A model generated the notes under the pieces. The model was given only the letters and a program-made list of their open reading frames with translations. It was not told the origin of the DNA and ran no database searches. From the NCBI RefSeq assembly GCF_900114215.1, contig NZ_FOSG01000020.1, positions 1-64,000 of the forward strand: 64,000 bases of DNA. Direction: 5' to 3'. Position 1 is the stretch's first letter, and every line of letters starts with the position of its first letter. Of the stretch, positions 8,662-16,766 are shown in pieces. Source of the DNA: Streptomyces mangrovi (GTDB taxonomy: Bacteria; Actinomycetota; Actinomycetes; Streptomycetales; Streptomycetaceae). The position numbers and the translations under genes are program-made.

Positions 8662-9030
8662 ATGCGGTTCAGTACCCGAATTGCCGCGGTCGCTTCCACC
8701 GTCGCCCTCGCGGGAGGCGGAATGCTGGCCACGGCCGGCACCGCGCAGGCCGCGAAGTCGGACTGCCCCAAGACGTACCTGTGCTCGTGGGCCACCACGA
8801 ACTTCTCGGGCCTCCCCGGGAAGGTGGCCTACGACAACTCCAACCTGCGCCAGTACTACAAGTTCGCCAACTCCCGTTCCATGTACAACAACGGAACGAG
8901 CTGCAGCGTGCGCGTCTGGGCCGGGACCAACTACACGGGCTCCTCCGTGGTCTTCAAGATCGGCTACCAGCTGCACGACACCTCGAACAGCGTTCTCAGG
9001 AACGGCGCGGGCTCGAACCGCTGGTGCTGA
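8662..9030 (+). CDS. Secreted peptidase inhibitor I36-like protein
   Basis: 122 residues. A signal peptide (MRFSTRIAAVASTVALAGGGMLATAGTAQA) has a likely cleavage after AQA. The mature part of about 92 residues is rich in Tyr, Asn and Ser with four Cys (CPKTYLCSW, SCSVRVWAG, NRWC), which fits the beta/gamma-crystallin-like peptidase inhibitor I36 (SMPI) family. AGGAGAGGA precedes the ATG. A strong terminator follows at 9053-9098. Inhibitor activity is inferred from the family. Confidence 0.75.
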   Translation: MRFSTRIAAVASTVALAGGGMLATAGTAQAAKSDCPKTYLCSWATTNFSGLPGKVAYDNSNLRQYYKFANSRSMYNNGTSCSVRVWAGTNYTGSSVVFKIGYQLHDTSNSVLRNGAGSNRWC

Positions 9031-9052
9031 CCGGCCGCATCCGCCGGCCTGA

Positions 9053-9098
9053 CGGCGCCCGGCCCGGACGCGAGAGGGGGCGGCCGGGCCGGGCGCCG
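9053..9098 (+). terminator. Terminator after the I36-like gene
   Basis: Perfect 15-bp arms (CGGCGCCCGGCCCGG at 9053-9067, complement at 9084-9098) enclose a 16-nt loop 23 nt after the stop codon. Confidence 0.7.
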
Positions 9099-9126
9099 CC
9101 GTACCGAGTATCCCGAGGAGACATGT

Positions 9127-10062
9127 ATGAGGACCCGGACCGGCGGAGCCGTGCTTCTGCTCGTCCTGACGGGCGCCGCGGCCTGCGGCGACGGCGACTC
9201 CGGTACGTCCGCGGCCGGTTCGCGTTCGCAGACGGACGTCGTGGTGCCCTTCGGGGACCGCGTACCGGCCTTGACGAACGGCGAGCAGAGCCGGCTGGAC
9301 CGCACGGAACGCCGGCTGGTGGACGACTGCCTGGCCGACAGGGGCGTCGAGGTCGAGCCGCTGGACCTCCCGTCACCGTCCGCCGCCGGCGACGAGACGC
9401 CCGCCTGGAACCCGTACGGGCTGCTCACCGAGGACTTCGCGGCCAGGGAGGGGTACGGCATCACGGGCCCGGTGCTCCGGGGCGACCCCTCCACCGGGGC
9501 GGAGCCCGCCCGGGACGTCGGCGAGGACGAGGAGGCGTTCGAGAAGGCGCTGACCGGCACCGATGAGCATCGCAGGACGGTCCGCCTCCCCACGGGCGAG
9601 TCCTTCACGGTGAACACCGACGGATGTCAGTTCCGGGCCGGCGAGAAGCTGTACGGCCAGGACTGGGACCGGCTGATGTACACGTACCAGTTCCTCGCGA
9701 ACCGGGTCGTCGAGAACGTCGAGCGGACCGGTGAGGTCGAGCGGGCCAGGAAGCGGTGGGCCTCGTGCATGGCCGGAGCCGGGCACTCCGTCCCCGACGG
9801 ACCCGCCGCCACGGAACTGGTCGGGAAGCGGACGGAGGCGGCGAAGGCCCGGGCCGGGGAGGGGGACGGCCGGGCACTGCGGTCGGCGGCCGAGTACGAA
9901 CTCGCCGTGGCGCGGGACGACGCCCGCTGCCAGCGGGAGAGCGAGCTGTGGGAGGCGGTCTCCACCGCCCAGCGCACGGTCGAGCGGCCCATGGCCGACA
10001 AGCACCGAAAGCAGCTGGCCGGTTATGCCGGAGCCCTGGAACGGGCCAAACGCCGGCTGTGA
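9127..10062 (+). CDS. Putative lipoprotein
   Basis: 311 residues. The signal peptide (MRTRTGGAVLLLVLTGAAAC) ends in a lipobox with Cys20. The mature protein is acidic and probably helical, with Cys-containing helices (DDCLADRGVEV, ARKRWASCMAGAGHSVPDGP, DARCQRESELWEAV) spaced as in a family of Streptomyces surface lipoproteins of unknown role. GAGGAG lies about 6 nt before the ATG. Confidence 0.75.
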   Translation: MRTRTGGAVLLLVLTGAAACGDGDSGTSAAGSRSQTDVVVPFGDRVPALTNGEQSRLDRTERRLVDDCLADRGVEVEPLDLPSPSAAGDETPAWNPYGLLTEDFAAREGYGITGPVLRGDPSTGAEPARDVGEDEEAFEKALTGTDEHRRTVRLPTGESFTVNTDGCQFRAGEKLYGQDWDRLMYTYQFLANRVVENVERTGEVERARKRWASCMAGAGHSVPDGPAATELVGKRTEAAKARAGEGDGRALRSAAEYELAVARDDARCQRESELWEAVSTAQRTVERPMADKHRKQLAGYAGALERAKRRL

Positions 10063-10544
10063 CGAGCCCGCGCCCCGGCCGGCCGCGCAACGGGTCCGGC
10101 CGGGAGCGGCCGCCTCCCGGCCCGCCCCCGGTCGCGCCCGCCCCGGTCGCTCCGTACGACGTGCGGCTCCGGACCGGGAGACATGGAAGGGCTCGGTATG
10201 GACCGTCCTTCCGGTCAGCTCGTGGTGCACCGGCCACACTCGGAGTCCGCCGGAGAACGCCCCGTTCCGCCGTGTCACCCCGACGCCCACCAGGACCACG
10301 GCCATGCCCAGGACCGCCCGAAGGCCCAGATCCTCTCCTCGTCCAGGAGGCCGTGGGGAAGGAGCTGGGCACCTCCACGAAGCGGGACACCGCCGACTGA
10401 CGCGCCCCGGCTTCCCGGACCGCGTCGGCGTACCCGTCACCCGTGCGGTCCGGCGTACGACCGTGATCCCCATGTGACCGGCACCCCGTAGCCTCCACCT
10501 GGCCGGGGATTCACGGGGCGCGCGCGACCAGGACGGGGGAGCAC
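10063..10544 (+). other. Intergenic stretch without an intact gene
   Basis: About 480 bases with no open frame I can support. The only recognisable content is the vapB-like fragment at 10335-10400. The ATG at 10545 has a ribosome site (GGACGGGGGAG) just upstream. Confidence 0.6.
10335..10400 (+). pseudogene. vapB antitoxin remnant
   Basis: One frame ending at TGA 10398 reads QEAVGKELGTSTKRDTAD, matching the core of the intact antitoxin at 14622 (EAAAKELGTSTKRDTINTALREI). At DNA level 10359-10391 and 14673-14705 are identical at 32 of 33 bases. There is no start codon, N-terminal strand or C-terminal toxin-binding helix, and no toxin gene follows, so this is a decayed copy. Confidence 0.7.
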
Positions 10545-11705
10545 ATGGCATACCGGCGAGCGACGTTACCGGCACTGCTCGGAGGGCTGCTGCTCACGGC
10601 GCTTCTGTGGTGGGCGGGGGCGAGCGCGCACGCGCTGCACCTGCCGGGCGCCACCGACGTGCTCGGCGGCCGGGCCGCCGCCGAGCTCGAACGCTGGCTC
10701 ACTCCCTGGTCGTACGATCCCCCGGCCTCGATCCGGTCCGGTGCCGGGGCGTCCGGCGGCCCGGACGAGGGCGGCGATGACCGCTACCTCTCCCTGTACA
10801 CGACCGCGATGCGGATCCGGTTCGGCGCACTCTTCGCCTTCTTCGTGCCCGGGGCGCTGCTCCTGGTGCGCAGGCTGCCGCCGGTGCACGGCCGGATGCC
10901 GGCCGCGCTGCTCGCGGTGTGGACCTGGGGCCTGGTGGCCGGGGTGTCGGCGATGGCCGTCTCCGCACCGTGGCAGATCGCCGCGCAGGGGCACGGCAGT
11001 TACCGTTTCCTGCCTCAGCTGGCGGGGGTGATCGCCTCCGGGCGGCAGATCCTGGTGCCGGCCGCGCTGGTCGTGGCGGCGGTGGTGGCGCTGGTGGCGC
11101 GGATCACCGCCAAGGGCGCCGGTCCGCTGCCGCGTCAGGCCGTTCCCGCGCGTGCTGCCCGCCTGGCCGCGAGCGCCGGGACCGCGGTGGTCGCGATCTC
11201 TCTGGTGCTCCTGTCGTACCAGCCGGTCGCCGCCACCATCCAGACGGCCTTCACCGGTGGCGGGATGTTCGCCGAGCCGGGCGAACTCCTGCGCCAGTGG
11301 CTGCTGCTGGGCGCCTGGGCTGGCCCGTCGGGGGCCTCGCCGGGCGACTGGCTCCTGTACCGCGCCGCCGATGTGCTGCTGCTCGCCGTGGTGTGGTGGG
11401 CACTGCGCCTGCTGCCCGGGCTGCTGACCCGGGCCACCGTCCCGGCGATGGCGGTCTGCGCGGTCTGCGCGACCGTCCTCGGGCTGCTGGCGAGCCAGTT
11501 GCTGCGGATGGCGCTGGACGGCGGGGCGGGCCTGCGCTGGGGGCTGCTGCACCTGTCCGCCCGCCTCGGCGACGGCGTCCCGGCCGCCCTGACCTTCGGC
11601 CTGGCGGCGGGAATCGCGGCTGCCGTGACGCTGCGGGCGGCCGCGGGCCGCGCGGAGGCCGTCGATACCACCGCCTCCACCAAGGATCCTGCCGAGCCCC
11701 GGTGA
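10545..11705 (+). CDS. Polytopic membrane protein with a TTA codon
   Basis: 386 residues with about eight hydrophobic segments. The first is at the N-terminus (ALLGGLLLTALLWWAGASAHAL); others include RFGALFAFFVPGALLLV, LLAVWTWGLVAGVSAMAV, LVPAALVVAAVVALVARI and LLLAVVWWALRLLPGLL. The first outer loop is hydrophilic, Ser/Gly/Asp-rich. No family recognised. Codon 8 (10566-10568) is TTA, so translation may depend on bldA. GGGGGAG lies before the ATG. Confidence 0.75.
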   Translation: MAYRRATLPALLGGLLLTALLWWAGASAHALHLPGATDVLGGRAAAELERWLTPWSYDPPASIRSGAGASGGPDEGGDDRYLSLYTTAMRIRFGALFAFFVPGALLLVRRLPPVHGRMPAALLAVWTWGLVAGVSAMAVSAPWQIAAQGHGSYRFLPQLAGVIASGRQILVPAALVVAAVVALVARITAKGAGPLPRQAVPARAARLAASAGTAVVAISLVLLSYQPVAATIQTAFTGGGMFAEPGELLRQWLLLGAWAGPSGASPGDWLLYRAADVLLLAVVWWALRLLPGLLTRATVPAMAVCAVCATVLGLLASQLLRMALDGGAGLRWGLLHLSARLGDGVPAALTFGLAAGIAAAVTLRAAAGRAEAVDTTASTKDPAEPR

Positions 11706-11895
11706 CAGGGCCGCCGATGAGCAAGCCCTGTCACCGGAGCCGGCCTCCGGACGGGTTCCGCGCCCTGGCCGCCCGCTTCAACCACGAGGGTCTGCCCGGT
11801 GTGGTCGACGCCCTGTCCGACTGTCCGAAAATCCCGAGACCACCACCGGCCGGCCCTTACCGTGGGGCGAGTCGCCGGGCAGCGCGGGAGGACAT

Positions 11896-12126
11896 GTGAG
11901 CAGCAGGCCGACACACGCCGAGTCCCTCACCGAGGCCATACAGGCCCTGGGCGGTACCTGGAACGCCGAGCGCGCTCTGACAGCCCTGTTCGGAGCGGGA
12001 TACCGCCCAGCCGACGTGGCGTCCGGGGAGAAGCGGGCACGCCAGGTGCTCCGGGACCTCGCCGATGCCGGGGTCGTCGTGAAGACCGGCGAGAGGCCCG
12101 TGGAGTACCGCCGCGCGGCCGACTGA
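11896..12126 (+). CDS. Small winged-helix-like protein
   Basis: 76 residues from GTG 11896, with GGGAGGACAT directly upstream. The sequence has short helices (SLTEAIQALGGTWNAERALTALFGAGY) and ends in a pattern typical of a winged helix: RQVLRDLADAGVVVKTGERPVEYRR. It may bind DNA and control the downstream pair, 206 bases away. I know no family for it. Confidence 0.6.
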   Translation: MSSRPTHAESLTEAIQALGGTWNAERALTALFGAGYRPADVASGEKRARQVLRDLADAGVVVKTGERPVEYRRAAD

Positions 12127-12332
12127 ACCGCTGCGGCGGCCGCCTGTCCCGGCTCCCGCTCTTCTCCCCCGGCATCGCTCCTGGCACGCCGTGGCCTGGG
12201 AACCGGGGAACGAGGTCGGCTCCCAGTCCGGTCCGCGCCGCCCTGGCCGAGTCGCGCCCTTTCTGGGGATGGCCCGGTCTGATGCCATGGCTGGGAGAGC
12301 GGGAAGGGACACCATCGGGCTGGGGGTGTGGT

Positions 12333-13121
12333 GTGGGGACGTCCACGCGATGGCGAGGGCCGAACGGCGAGCGGTGGAACTCTGCTGCGAGACGGCTGGC
12401 GCGCTGGCGGGCGGACTCACGCAACGCGGACCGGCGGCTGGAGGAGATCGCCGCGGACCATCTGCGTGCCCTGCACGAGACGCTCCGTGCCGATCGATCG
12501 GCTTTCGGGTTGTACGACACGGCCTGTGCAGCTGGTGAGCGGCTCGCCGGGGCCCTGAGCCCGCTGGCCGCCGAGGGTGCCGAGTCGGCGGACGCGCTTG
12601 TCGCACGTCTCGTCTCCGAGGTCGGCGGAGACGGCGGCACACTCGCCGACGCCGCGGTGCGCAGGGGGGTGGCCGCTGCGGTCCGCGATGTCCGCGACAG
12701 GCACCCAGAGCTGGACGACGCACTGGAGGCGGGTGTCGCACGCGGCGGCTTCGCCTGGGACATCCTGTGCGATCTCTACCAGATGTTCTTCGCCGACATG
12801 GTGGGGGAATTCCTCCGGTCCGTTGTCGCCGAGCACGTCAAGCTGGCAGTGCCGGTGCTCATCGTGACCGATCCGGAAGGCAGGATCGCCGACTGGGTCG
12901 CGGAGAAGACGGTGGACCTGGTGCCGAATCCCTGCGAGGTGGCCGCTGAAGCGACGGATCTCGCAGGGACCGTGGAGATCGCACAGTCGGTGGTGGGCGG
13001 TGCGCAGGATCCGTCAGCCGTGCTGCCCAAGATCGCCCAGTCACTGGTACCGCGGGCGGTCGGCAGGGTACTCGGCCTGATCACTGACGAGACCACCGGG
13101 GAAGAGGGAGCCGCGGCATGA
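12333..13121 (+). CDS. QatB-like protein of a putative defence pair
   Basis: 262 residues from GTG 12333 (GGGGG about 6 nt upstream; the open frame reaches back to 11799 without a better start). The N-terminus GTSTRWRGPNGERW is a short Gly/Pro-rich motif. The rest is helical with a conserved-looking core (RGGFAWDILCDLYQMFFADMVGEFLRSVVAEHVKLAVPVL). This layout and the position directly before a QueC-like gene with an ATGA overlap fit QatB of the Qat anti-phage system, whose biochemical role is unknown. Assignment rests on context and pattern. No ATPase (QatA) is found upstream. Confidence 0.55.
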   Translation: MGTSTRWRGPNGERWNSAARRLARWRADSRNADRRLEEIAADHLRALHETLRADRSAFGLYDTACAAGERLAGALSPLAAEGAESADALVARLVSEVGGDGGTLADAAVRRGVAAAVRDVRDRHPELDDALEAGVARGGFAWDILCDLYQMFFADMVGEFLRSVVAEHVKLAVPVLIVTDPEGRIADWVAEKTVDLVPNPCEVAAEATDLAGTVEIAQSVVGGAQDPSAVLPKIAQSLVPRAVGRVLGLITDETTGEEGAAA

Positions 13122-14440
13122 CCGGTTCCGACCATTTCCTCTGGTGGCGTGGCCACCGCGGGGATCGGCCGCACGATGCCCGCTGGAAGGAGATCGGCGA
13201 GGAAGCCTTCCAGGAGAAGGAGCGCCGCATCACCGGCCGGCACCACCTGCCCGGTCCGGTCCCCGACTGGGCCGAGGACCTGTTCCGCGTCGCCAGGGCC
13301 TCGTTCATCGCCGACAAATACGTACGCCGGACCGGCGTCCGGGACCGGTGGACCCGCCGCATCAGCCTCACCGTGCCCGTCGCAGAACACGAGCGGTGGC
13401 AGAGTGCAGCCGTCCGTACCCACTTCACCGCACTCCTCCGGACTCTTACCGGGGACCTTTGGAGTGTGGACTTCCGGCCTCTCACCGGCCACCGGGTCGA
13501 GGAAGCGATGATCTTCCCCGACGACCCCCGGGCCTCGGAAGTCGCGCTTTTCTCCGGTGGACTGGATTCCCTCAGCTGGGCCGCCACCCGCTCGCGCGCC
13601 GACGACTCCCGGCCGCTGCTGCTCGTCATGTTCCGTGAGATCGGCCTGTTGCGTCTCCAGCAGCGGGTGTACAAGGCCGTCGAGCGGCTGGGCGGAGCAC
13701 GGCCGGTGATGCTGCTGCCGATGAGCCAGACCCCGGCGGGCGACGGCACCGGGCTGCGGCTGGAGACCTCCTCCCGCACCCGCGGCCTGCTGTACGCGGC
13801 GGGAGCGATTCGTGCCGCCACCGCGCACGGAGTGGCCACCGTCCACATCCCCGAGAACGGCCAGCTCGCCCTCAACCCGCCCCTGACGGCTGCGCGTTCG
13901 GCCGCCTGCTCCACTCGTTCCGTGCACCCGCGGACGCTGGACCGCCTGAACACCCTGCTCGCCGCCGTGGGCGACGCCGGGAGCGCGGTACGGGTGGTCA
14001 ACCCCTTGGCGCAGCTGACGAAAGGCGAGGTGTGCAGGGCAGGGCGTGACGCGGGCCTCACCTCGTCGGACCTGGAATCCACCCTGAGCTGCGGCAAGCC
14101 GCCCACCCGCCGCAGCGGCGGCCCTCCCATCGCCAACTGTGGCGTCTGCTTCCCGTGCCTGGTGCGCCGCTCCGGGCTGCTCCACGCGAACGGCACCGAC
14201 GGCACCCGGTACGAGGTATCGCCATGGGCGAACGACCTCCCCCTCGACCGGAGCACCGACTGGCGCGCACTGCAGCGGTGGCTGCTCGGCCGGTACACCC
14301 TCACGGATGTGCTCACCGATACTCCGTTGCCGCCGGGTACGGACCCGGCATCGGCGCTCGATGTCATCAGGCGCGGGCGCGAGGAACTGACCCGGCTGCT
14401 TCAGCCGGCGGCTGCGGCCGAGGCAGCCGGTGCGGGGTAG
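13118..14440 (+). CDS. qatC: QatC-like QueC-family protein
   Basis: 440 residues. PP-loop SGGLDS (residues 146-151) of the ATP-pyrophosphatase fold; SRTRG motif (219-223); ENGQLALN (246-253); and a four-Cys zinc site C325, C341, C344, C347 (CGVCFPC), all features of QueC-like enzymes. QueC makes the nitrile of 7-cyano-7-deazaguanine. This protein has an extra N-terminal domain of about 135 residues and no queuosine genes near it, which fits the defence-type QatC rather than nucleoside synthesis. Overlap with the upstream gene (ATGA) shows coupling. No TatD-like nuclease (QatD) follows; vapBC does. Confidence 0.75.
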   Translation: MTGSDHFLWWRGHRGDRPHDARWKEIGEEAFQEKERRITGRHHLPGPVPDWAEDLFRVARASFIADKYVRRTGVRDRWTRRISLTVPVAEHERWQSAAVRTHFTALLRTLTGDLWSVDFRPLTGHRVEEAMIFPDDPRASEVALFSGGLDSLSWAATRSRADDSRPLLLVMFREIGLLRLQQRVYKAVERLGGARPVMLLPMSQTPAGDGTGLRLETSSRTRGLLYAAGAIRAATAHGVATVHIPENGQLALNPPLTAARSAACSTRSVHPRTLDRLNTLLAAVGDAGSAVRVVNPLAQLTKGEVCRAGRDAGLTSSDLESTLSCGKPPTRRSGGPPIANCGVCFPCLVRRSGLLHANGTDGTRYEVSPWANDLPLDRSTDWRALQRWLLGRYTLTDVLTDTPLPPGTDPASALDVIRRGREELTRLLQPAAAAEAAGAG

Positions 14441-14567
14441 ACGGCACCGGAGAGACCCGCTCGCACCGGAAGGAACCGGACCTCCTCGGCGGCGGACCGT
14501 GCCTCCTGCTGTCCGTGGTGTGCTCGCCGGTCCGCAGGCGTCAGGGCCGGTCTGGCCCACCTTGGTG

Positions 14568-14607
14568 ATACATTGATTCATGTATATTGATACATTGCTT
14601 GATGTAT
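14568..14607 (+). promoter_or_regulatory. Double palindromic operator of vapBC
   Basis: Two tandem dyads, ATACAT-N6-ATGTAT at 14568-14585 and again at 14590-14607, have centres 22 bp apart, about two helical turns. They end 14 nt before the vapB start and are strikingly AT-rich for this genome. The arrangement fits cooperative autorepression by VapB/VapBC. Confidence 0.7.
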
Positions 14608-14621
14608 ATGAGGTGGTGCTC

Positions 14622-14849
14622 GTGAGCAGAACCGTCATCGACCTCGACGACGACGCCCTGGAGGCAGCGGCAAAGGAGCTGGGCACTTCCACGAAGCGGG
14701 ACACCATCAACACCGCCCTGCGGGAGATCGTGGCCCGCAACCGCCGCCTGCGAGCCCTGCACGAACTGCAGGACCTCGCGGACGAAGGCGCTCTCGACGC
14801 CGAACTCCTCCTCGACAAGCGCAACTACCGAGGTGGCTCCGCCCGGTGA
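14622..14849 (+). CDS. vapB: VapB-type antitoxin
   Basis: 75 residues from GTG 14622 (GAGGTGG just upstream). The N-terminus SRTVIDLDDDALEAAAKELGTSTKRDTINTALREIV is the ribbon-helix-helix-like DNA-binding part. The C-terminal helices (LRALHELQDLADEGALDAELLLDKR) would wrap the toxin. Its end overlaps vapC by GTGA. The 33-base core recurs as a fragment at 10359-10391. Confidence 0.85.
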   Translation: MSRTVIDLDDDALEAAAKELGTSTKRDTINTALREIVARNRRLRALHELQDLADEGALDAELLLDKRNYRGGSAR

Positions 14850-15253
14850 GCGTGGCCGACTACCTCATCGACACGTCGGCCCTGGTCCGCATCCTGCTGC
14901 GCCGGGCAACCGAGGACTGGGAGCAGCGGATGGGCGCCGGACTGGTCGCCCTGTGCGACCTCACCGAACTGGAAGTGCTCTACTCCGCACGTTCCGAGAA
15001 GGACCGTGAAGCCATCCAGGGACGACTGAACCAGTTCACCTGGTGCCCCATGCCCGACGGCGTCTACCGGCGCGCCCGCGTCGTCCAGCGCGAGCTCACC
15101 GCCAAGGGTGAGCACCGCAGTGCCGGAGCCGTCGACCTTCTCGTGGCCGCGGCCGCGGAAGAAGCCGGACTCACGCTGCTGCACTACGACCGGGACTTCG
15201 AGACCATCGCCCGCACCACCGGGCAGCCGGTCCGAATGGTCGACATCAGGTAG
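14846..15253 (+). CDS. vapC: VapC-type PIN-domain ribonuclease toxin
   Basis: 135 residues of a single PIN domain. The acidic metal-binding residues are visible: Asp in LIDTSALV, Glu in LTELEVLYSA, Asp in GAVDLLVAA, and Asp in HYDRDFE. The known family activity is Mg-dependent cleavage of specific RNAs such as tRNA, held in check by VapB. It overlaps vapB (GTGA), the usual coupled order. Full length, so probably active. Confidence 0.88.
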   Translation: MSVADYLIDTSALVRILLRRATEDWEQRMGAGLVALCDLTELEVLYSARSEKDREAIQGRLNQFTWCPMPDGVYRRARVVQRELTAKGEHRSAGAVDLLVAAAAEEAGLTLLHYDRDFETIARTTGQPVRMVDIR

Positions 15254-15385
15254 CCGGTTGGCTCCCGGTTGGCTTCCGGAACCCCCGAACTTCTCGATGT
15301 GCCGTTGCACGGCGTCTCCTCCGGTGCGAGGAGGAGTTGAATCAGCTGTCTCACATCGCGTCGATTTGAGGCAGCTCCGGAAAGC

Positions 15386-15414
15386 GCCGTCCGGGTGCCT
15401 GAGGCCCGGACGGC
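15386..15414 (+). terminator. Probable vapBC terminator
   Basis: GCCGTCCGGG (15386-15395) pairs with CCCGGACGGC (15405-15414) around a 9-nt loop, 133 nt after vapC. Confidence 0.5.
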
Positions 15415-15611
15415 ACGCGGTTGTGGCCAAGTCGGCCACGAGCAGGCCGCGAACGGCTCCTTGTGGAGGGTGGTGCCGAAGGCAGCCATGACAGGGGTGG
15501 CCGGGCCGTCCGCTCCGGAGAGCGGAGGTTCTGTCCTGGGGCACCCCTCAAAGACGGTCATCCATCCGAGGGACCTGGTCCGGGAAACGCTGCGGGCGGT
15601 CCCCGAAAACC

Positions 15612-15652
15612 GGTCAGGGGCCCGATCCGCTGTGCGAATCGGGCCCCTGACC
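15612..15652 (-). terminator. tRNA-Pro terminator
   Basis: Perfect 15-bp arms (GGTCAGGGGCCCGAT and complement) with an 11-nt loop that can pair further (CGC/GCG). It begins 14 nt beyond the tRNA 3' end on the minus strand. Confidence 0.75.
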
Positions 15653-15666
15653 TGGTGTTTCGGCTG

Positions 15667-15740
15667 TCGGGGTGGCGGGATTTGAACCCACGACCTCTTC
15701 GTCCCGAACGAAGCGCGCTGCCAAGCTGCGCCACACCCCG
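15667..15740 (-). tRNA. tRNA-Pro (anticodon CGG)
   Basis: 74 nt on the minus strand. The acceptor stem CGGGGTG pairs with CACCCCG, followed by discriminator A. The D-arm GGCGCAGCTTGGCAGCGC is present. The anticodon stem CTTCG/CGAAG encloses loop TTCGGGA with CGG at positions 34-36. The T-arm has GGTTCAAATCC. CCA is not encoded. It reads proline CCG codons, among the commonest in this GC-rich genome. Confidence 0.95.
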
Positions 15741-15824
15741 TGTGCAACGAGGACTACTTTAGCCCACGCCCGCGCTCAGGAGAAATCCGGTTTCCGGGGT
15801 ATGGCGGAGGTGTGGCGGGCGCGG

Positions 15825-16766
15825 TCAGGGGCGCTCGATGAGGGTGAGGAGAGTGGCCTCCGGGGGGCAGGCGAAGCGGAACGGGGTGTAGCGGTTGGCG
15901 CCGCAGCCCGCCGAGACGTGGAGGTAGGAACGGTGGCCGTCCGCCTCGTGGTGGGACAGGCCGCGGGCCCGGTCGGTGTCCAGGTCGCAGTTGGTGACCA
16001 GGGCGCCGTAGAAGGGGACCCGGAGTTGGCCGCCGTGGGTGTGGCCGGCCAGGATCAGCGGATAGCGGTCGGCGGCGAAGGCGTCCAGGACGCGCAGGTA
16101 CGGGGCGTGGACGACGGCGAGGGGGAGGTCCGCGTCGTGCTCGGGACCGCCGGCCACCTCGTCGTAGCGGTCGCGCTTGATGTGCGGGTCGTCCAGCCCG
16201 GTGAGGGCGATCTCCTCGCCGCCGTCGAGCTTGATCCGGCCGCGGGTGTTGGACAGGCCGACCCAGCCCGCCGAGTCGAAGGCGTCGCGCATCCCCTCCC
16301 ACGGGTTGTGGACGGCGCCGACGACCGGAGGGTTGCCGTTGAGTCCGTGTCGGCCGCTGGCCTTCTCCATCAGGTAGCGGGCGGGATTGCGCAGCCGGGG
16401 ACCGTAGTAGTCGTTGGAGCCGAAGACGTACGCGCCGGGGAACTCCATCAGCGGGCCGAGCGCGTCCAGGACCTCGGGGACGGCCCCCGGGTCGGAGAGG
16501 TTGTCGCCGGTGTTGACCACGAAGTCGGGCCGCAGCCCGGCCAGCGACTGGAGCCAGCGCTGCTTCCTGCGCTGACCGCCGACCATGTGGATGTCGGAGA
16601 CCTGGAGCACGCGCAGCGGCCGCATCCCGCGCGGCAGTACGGGCACCGTGACACGCCTGAGGCGGAACGAACGGGCTTCGATGCCCGCCGAGTAGGCGAG
16701 GCAGGCCGCGCCTACCGCCGTGATGCCGAGGGGGATTCTGAGGGAGAGCGGGTATCGCGCAGGCAT
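15825..16766 (-). CDS. Membrane-anchored metallophosphoesterase
   Basis: 313 residues from ATG 16766. One N-terminal hydrophobic segment (LRIPLGITAVGAACLAYSAG) is followed by a calcineurin-like phosphoesterase domain: SDIHMVG (metal), NTGDNLSD, GSNDYYG in place of GNHD, and AGHTHGGQ. The Asn-Asp variant of GNHD occurs in the YkuE/YaeI-like branch. Substrate unknown, possibly lipid-linked phosphoesters. It is divergent from the YqeY-like gene. Confidence 0.88.
   Translation of the reverse strand: MPARYPLSLRIPLGITAVGAACLAYSAGIEARSFRLRRVTVPVLPRGMRPLRVLQVSDIHMVGGQRRKQRWLQSLAGLRPDFVVNTGDNLSDPGAVPEVLDALGPLMEFPGAYVFGSNDYYGPRLRNPARYLMEKASGRHGLNGNPPVVGAVHNPWEGMRDAFDSAGWVGLSNTRGRIKLDGGEEIALTGLDDPHIKRDRYDEVAGGPEHDADLPLAVVHAPYLRVLDAFAADRYPLILAGHTHGGQLRVPFYGALVTNCDLDTDRARGLSHHEADGHRSYLHVSAGCGANRYTPFRFACPPEATLLTLIERP

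Larger units (their letters stand above)
15254..15666. other. Intergenic stretch between vapC and tRNA-Pro
   Basis: About 410 bases with no supported gene. It has two hairpins: 15386-15414 (10-bp arms GCCGTCCGGG), a likely vapC terminator, and 15612-15652, the tRNA terminator. Short frames here look like non-coding shadows. Confidence 0.55.

Noticed and set aside
13118-14440. Queuosine or archaeosine biosynthesis gene queC
   Set aside because: Extra N-terminal domain, coupled QatB-like partner and absence of queD, queE, folE or tgt nearby favour a QatC-type protein.
15667-15740. tRNA-Pro as integration site of a mobile element covering 10-15.6 kb
   Set aside because: I found no integrase, no second copy of the tRNA 3' end and no plasmid genes in the window, so integration at this tRNA is unsupported.
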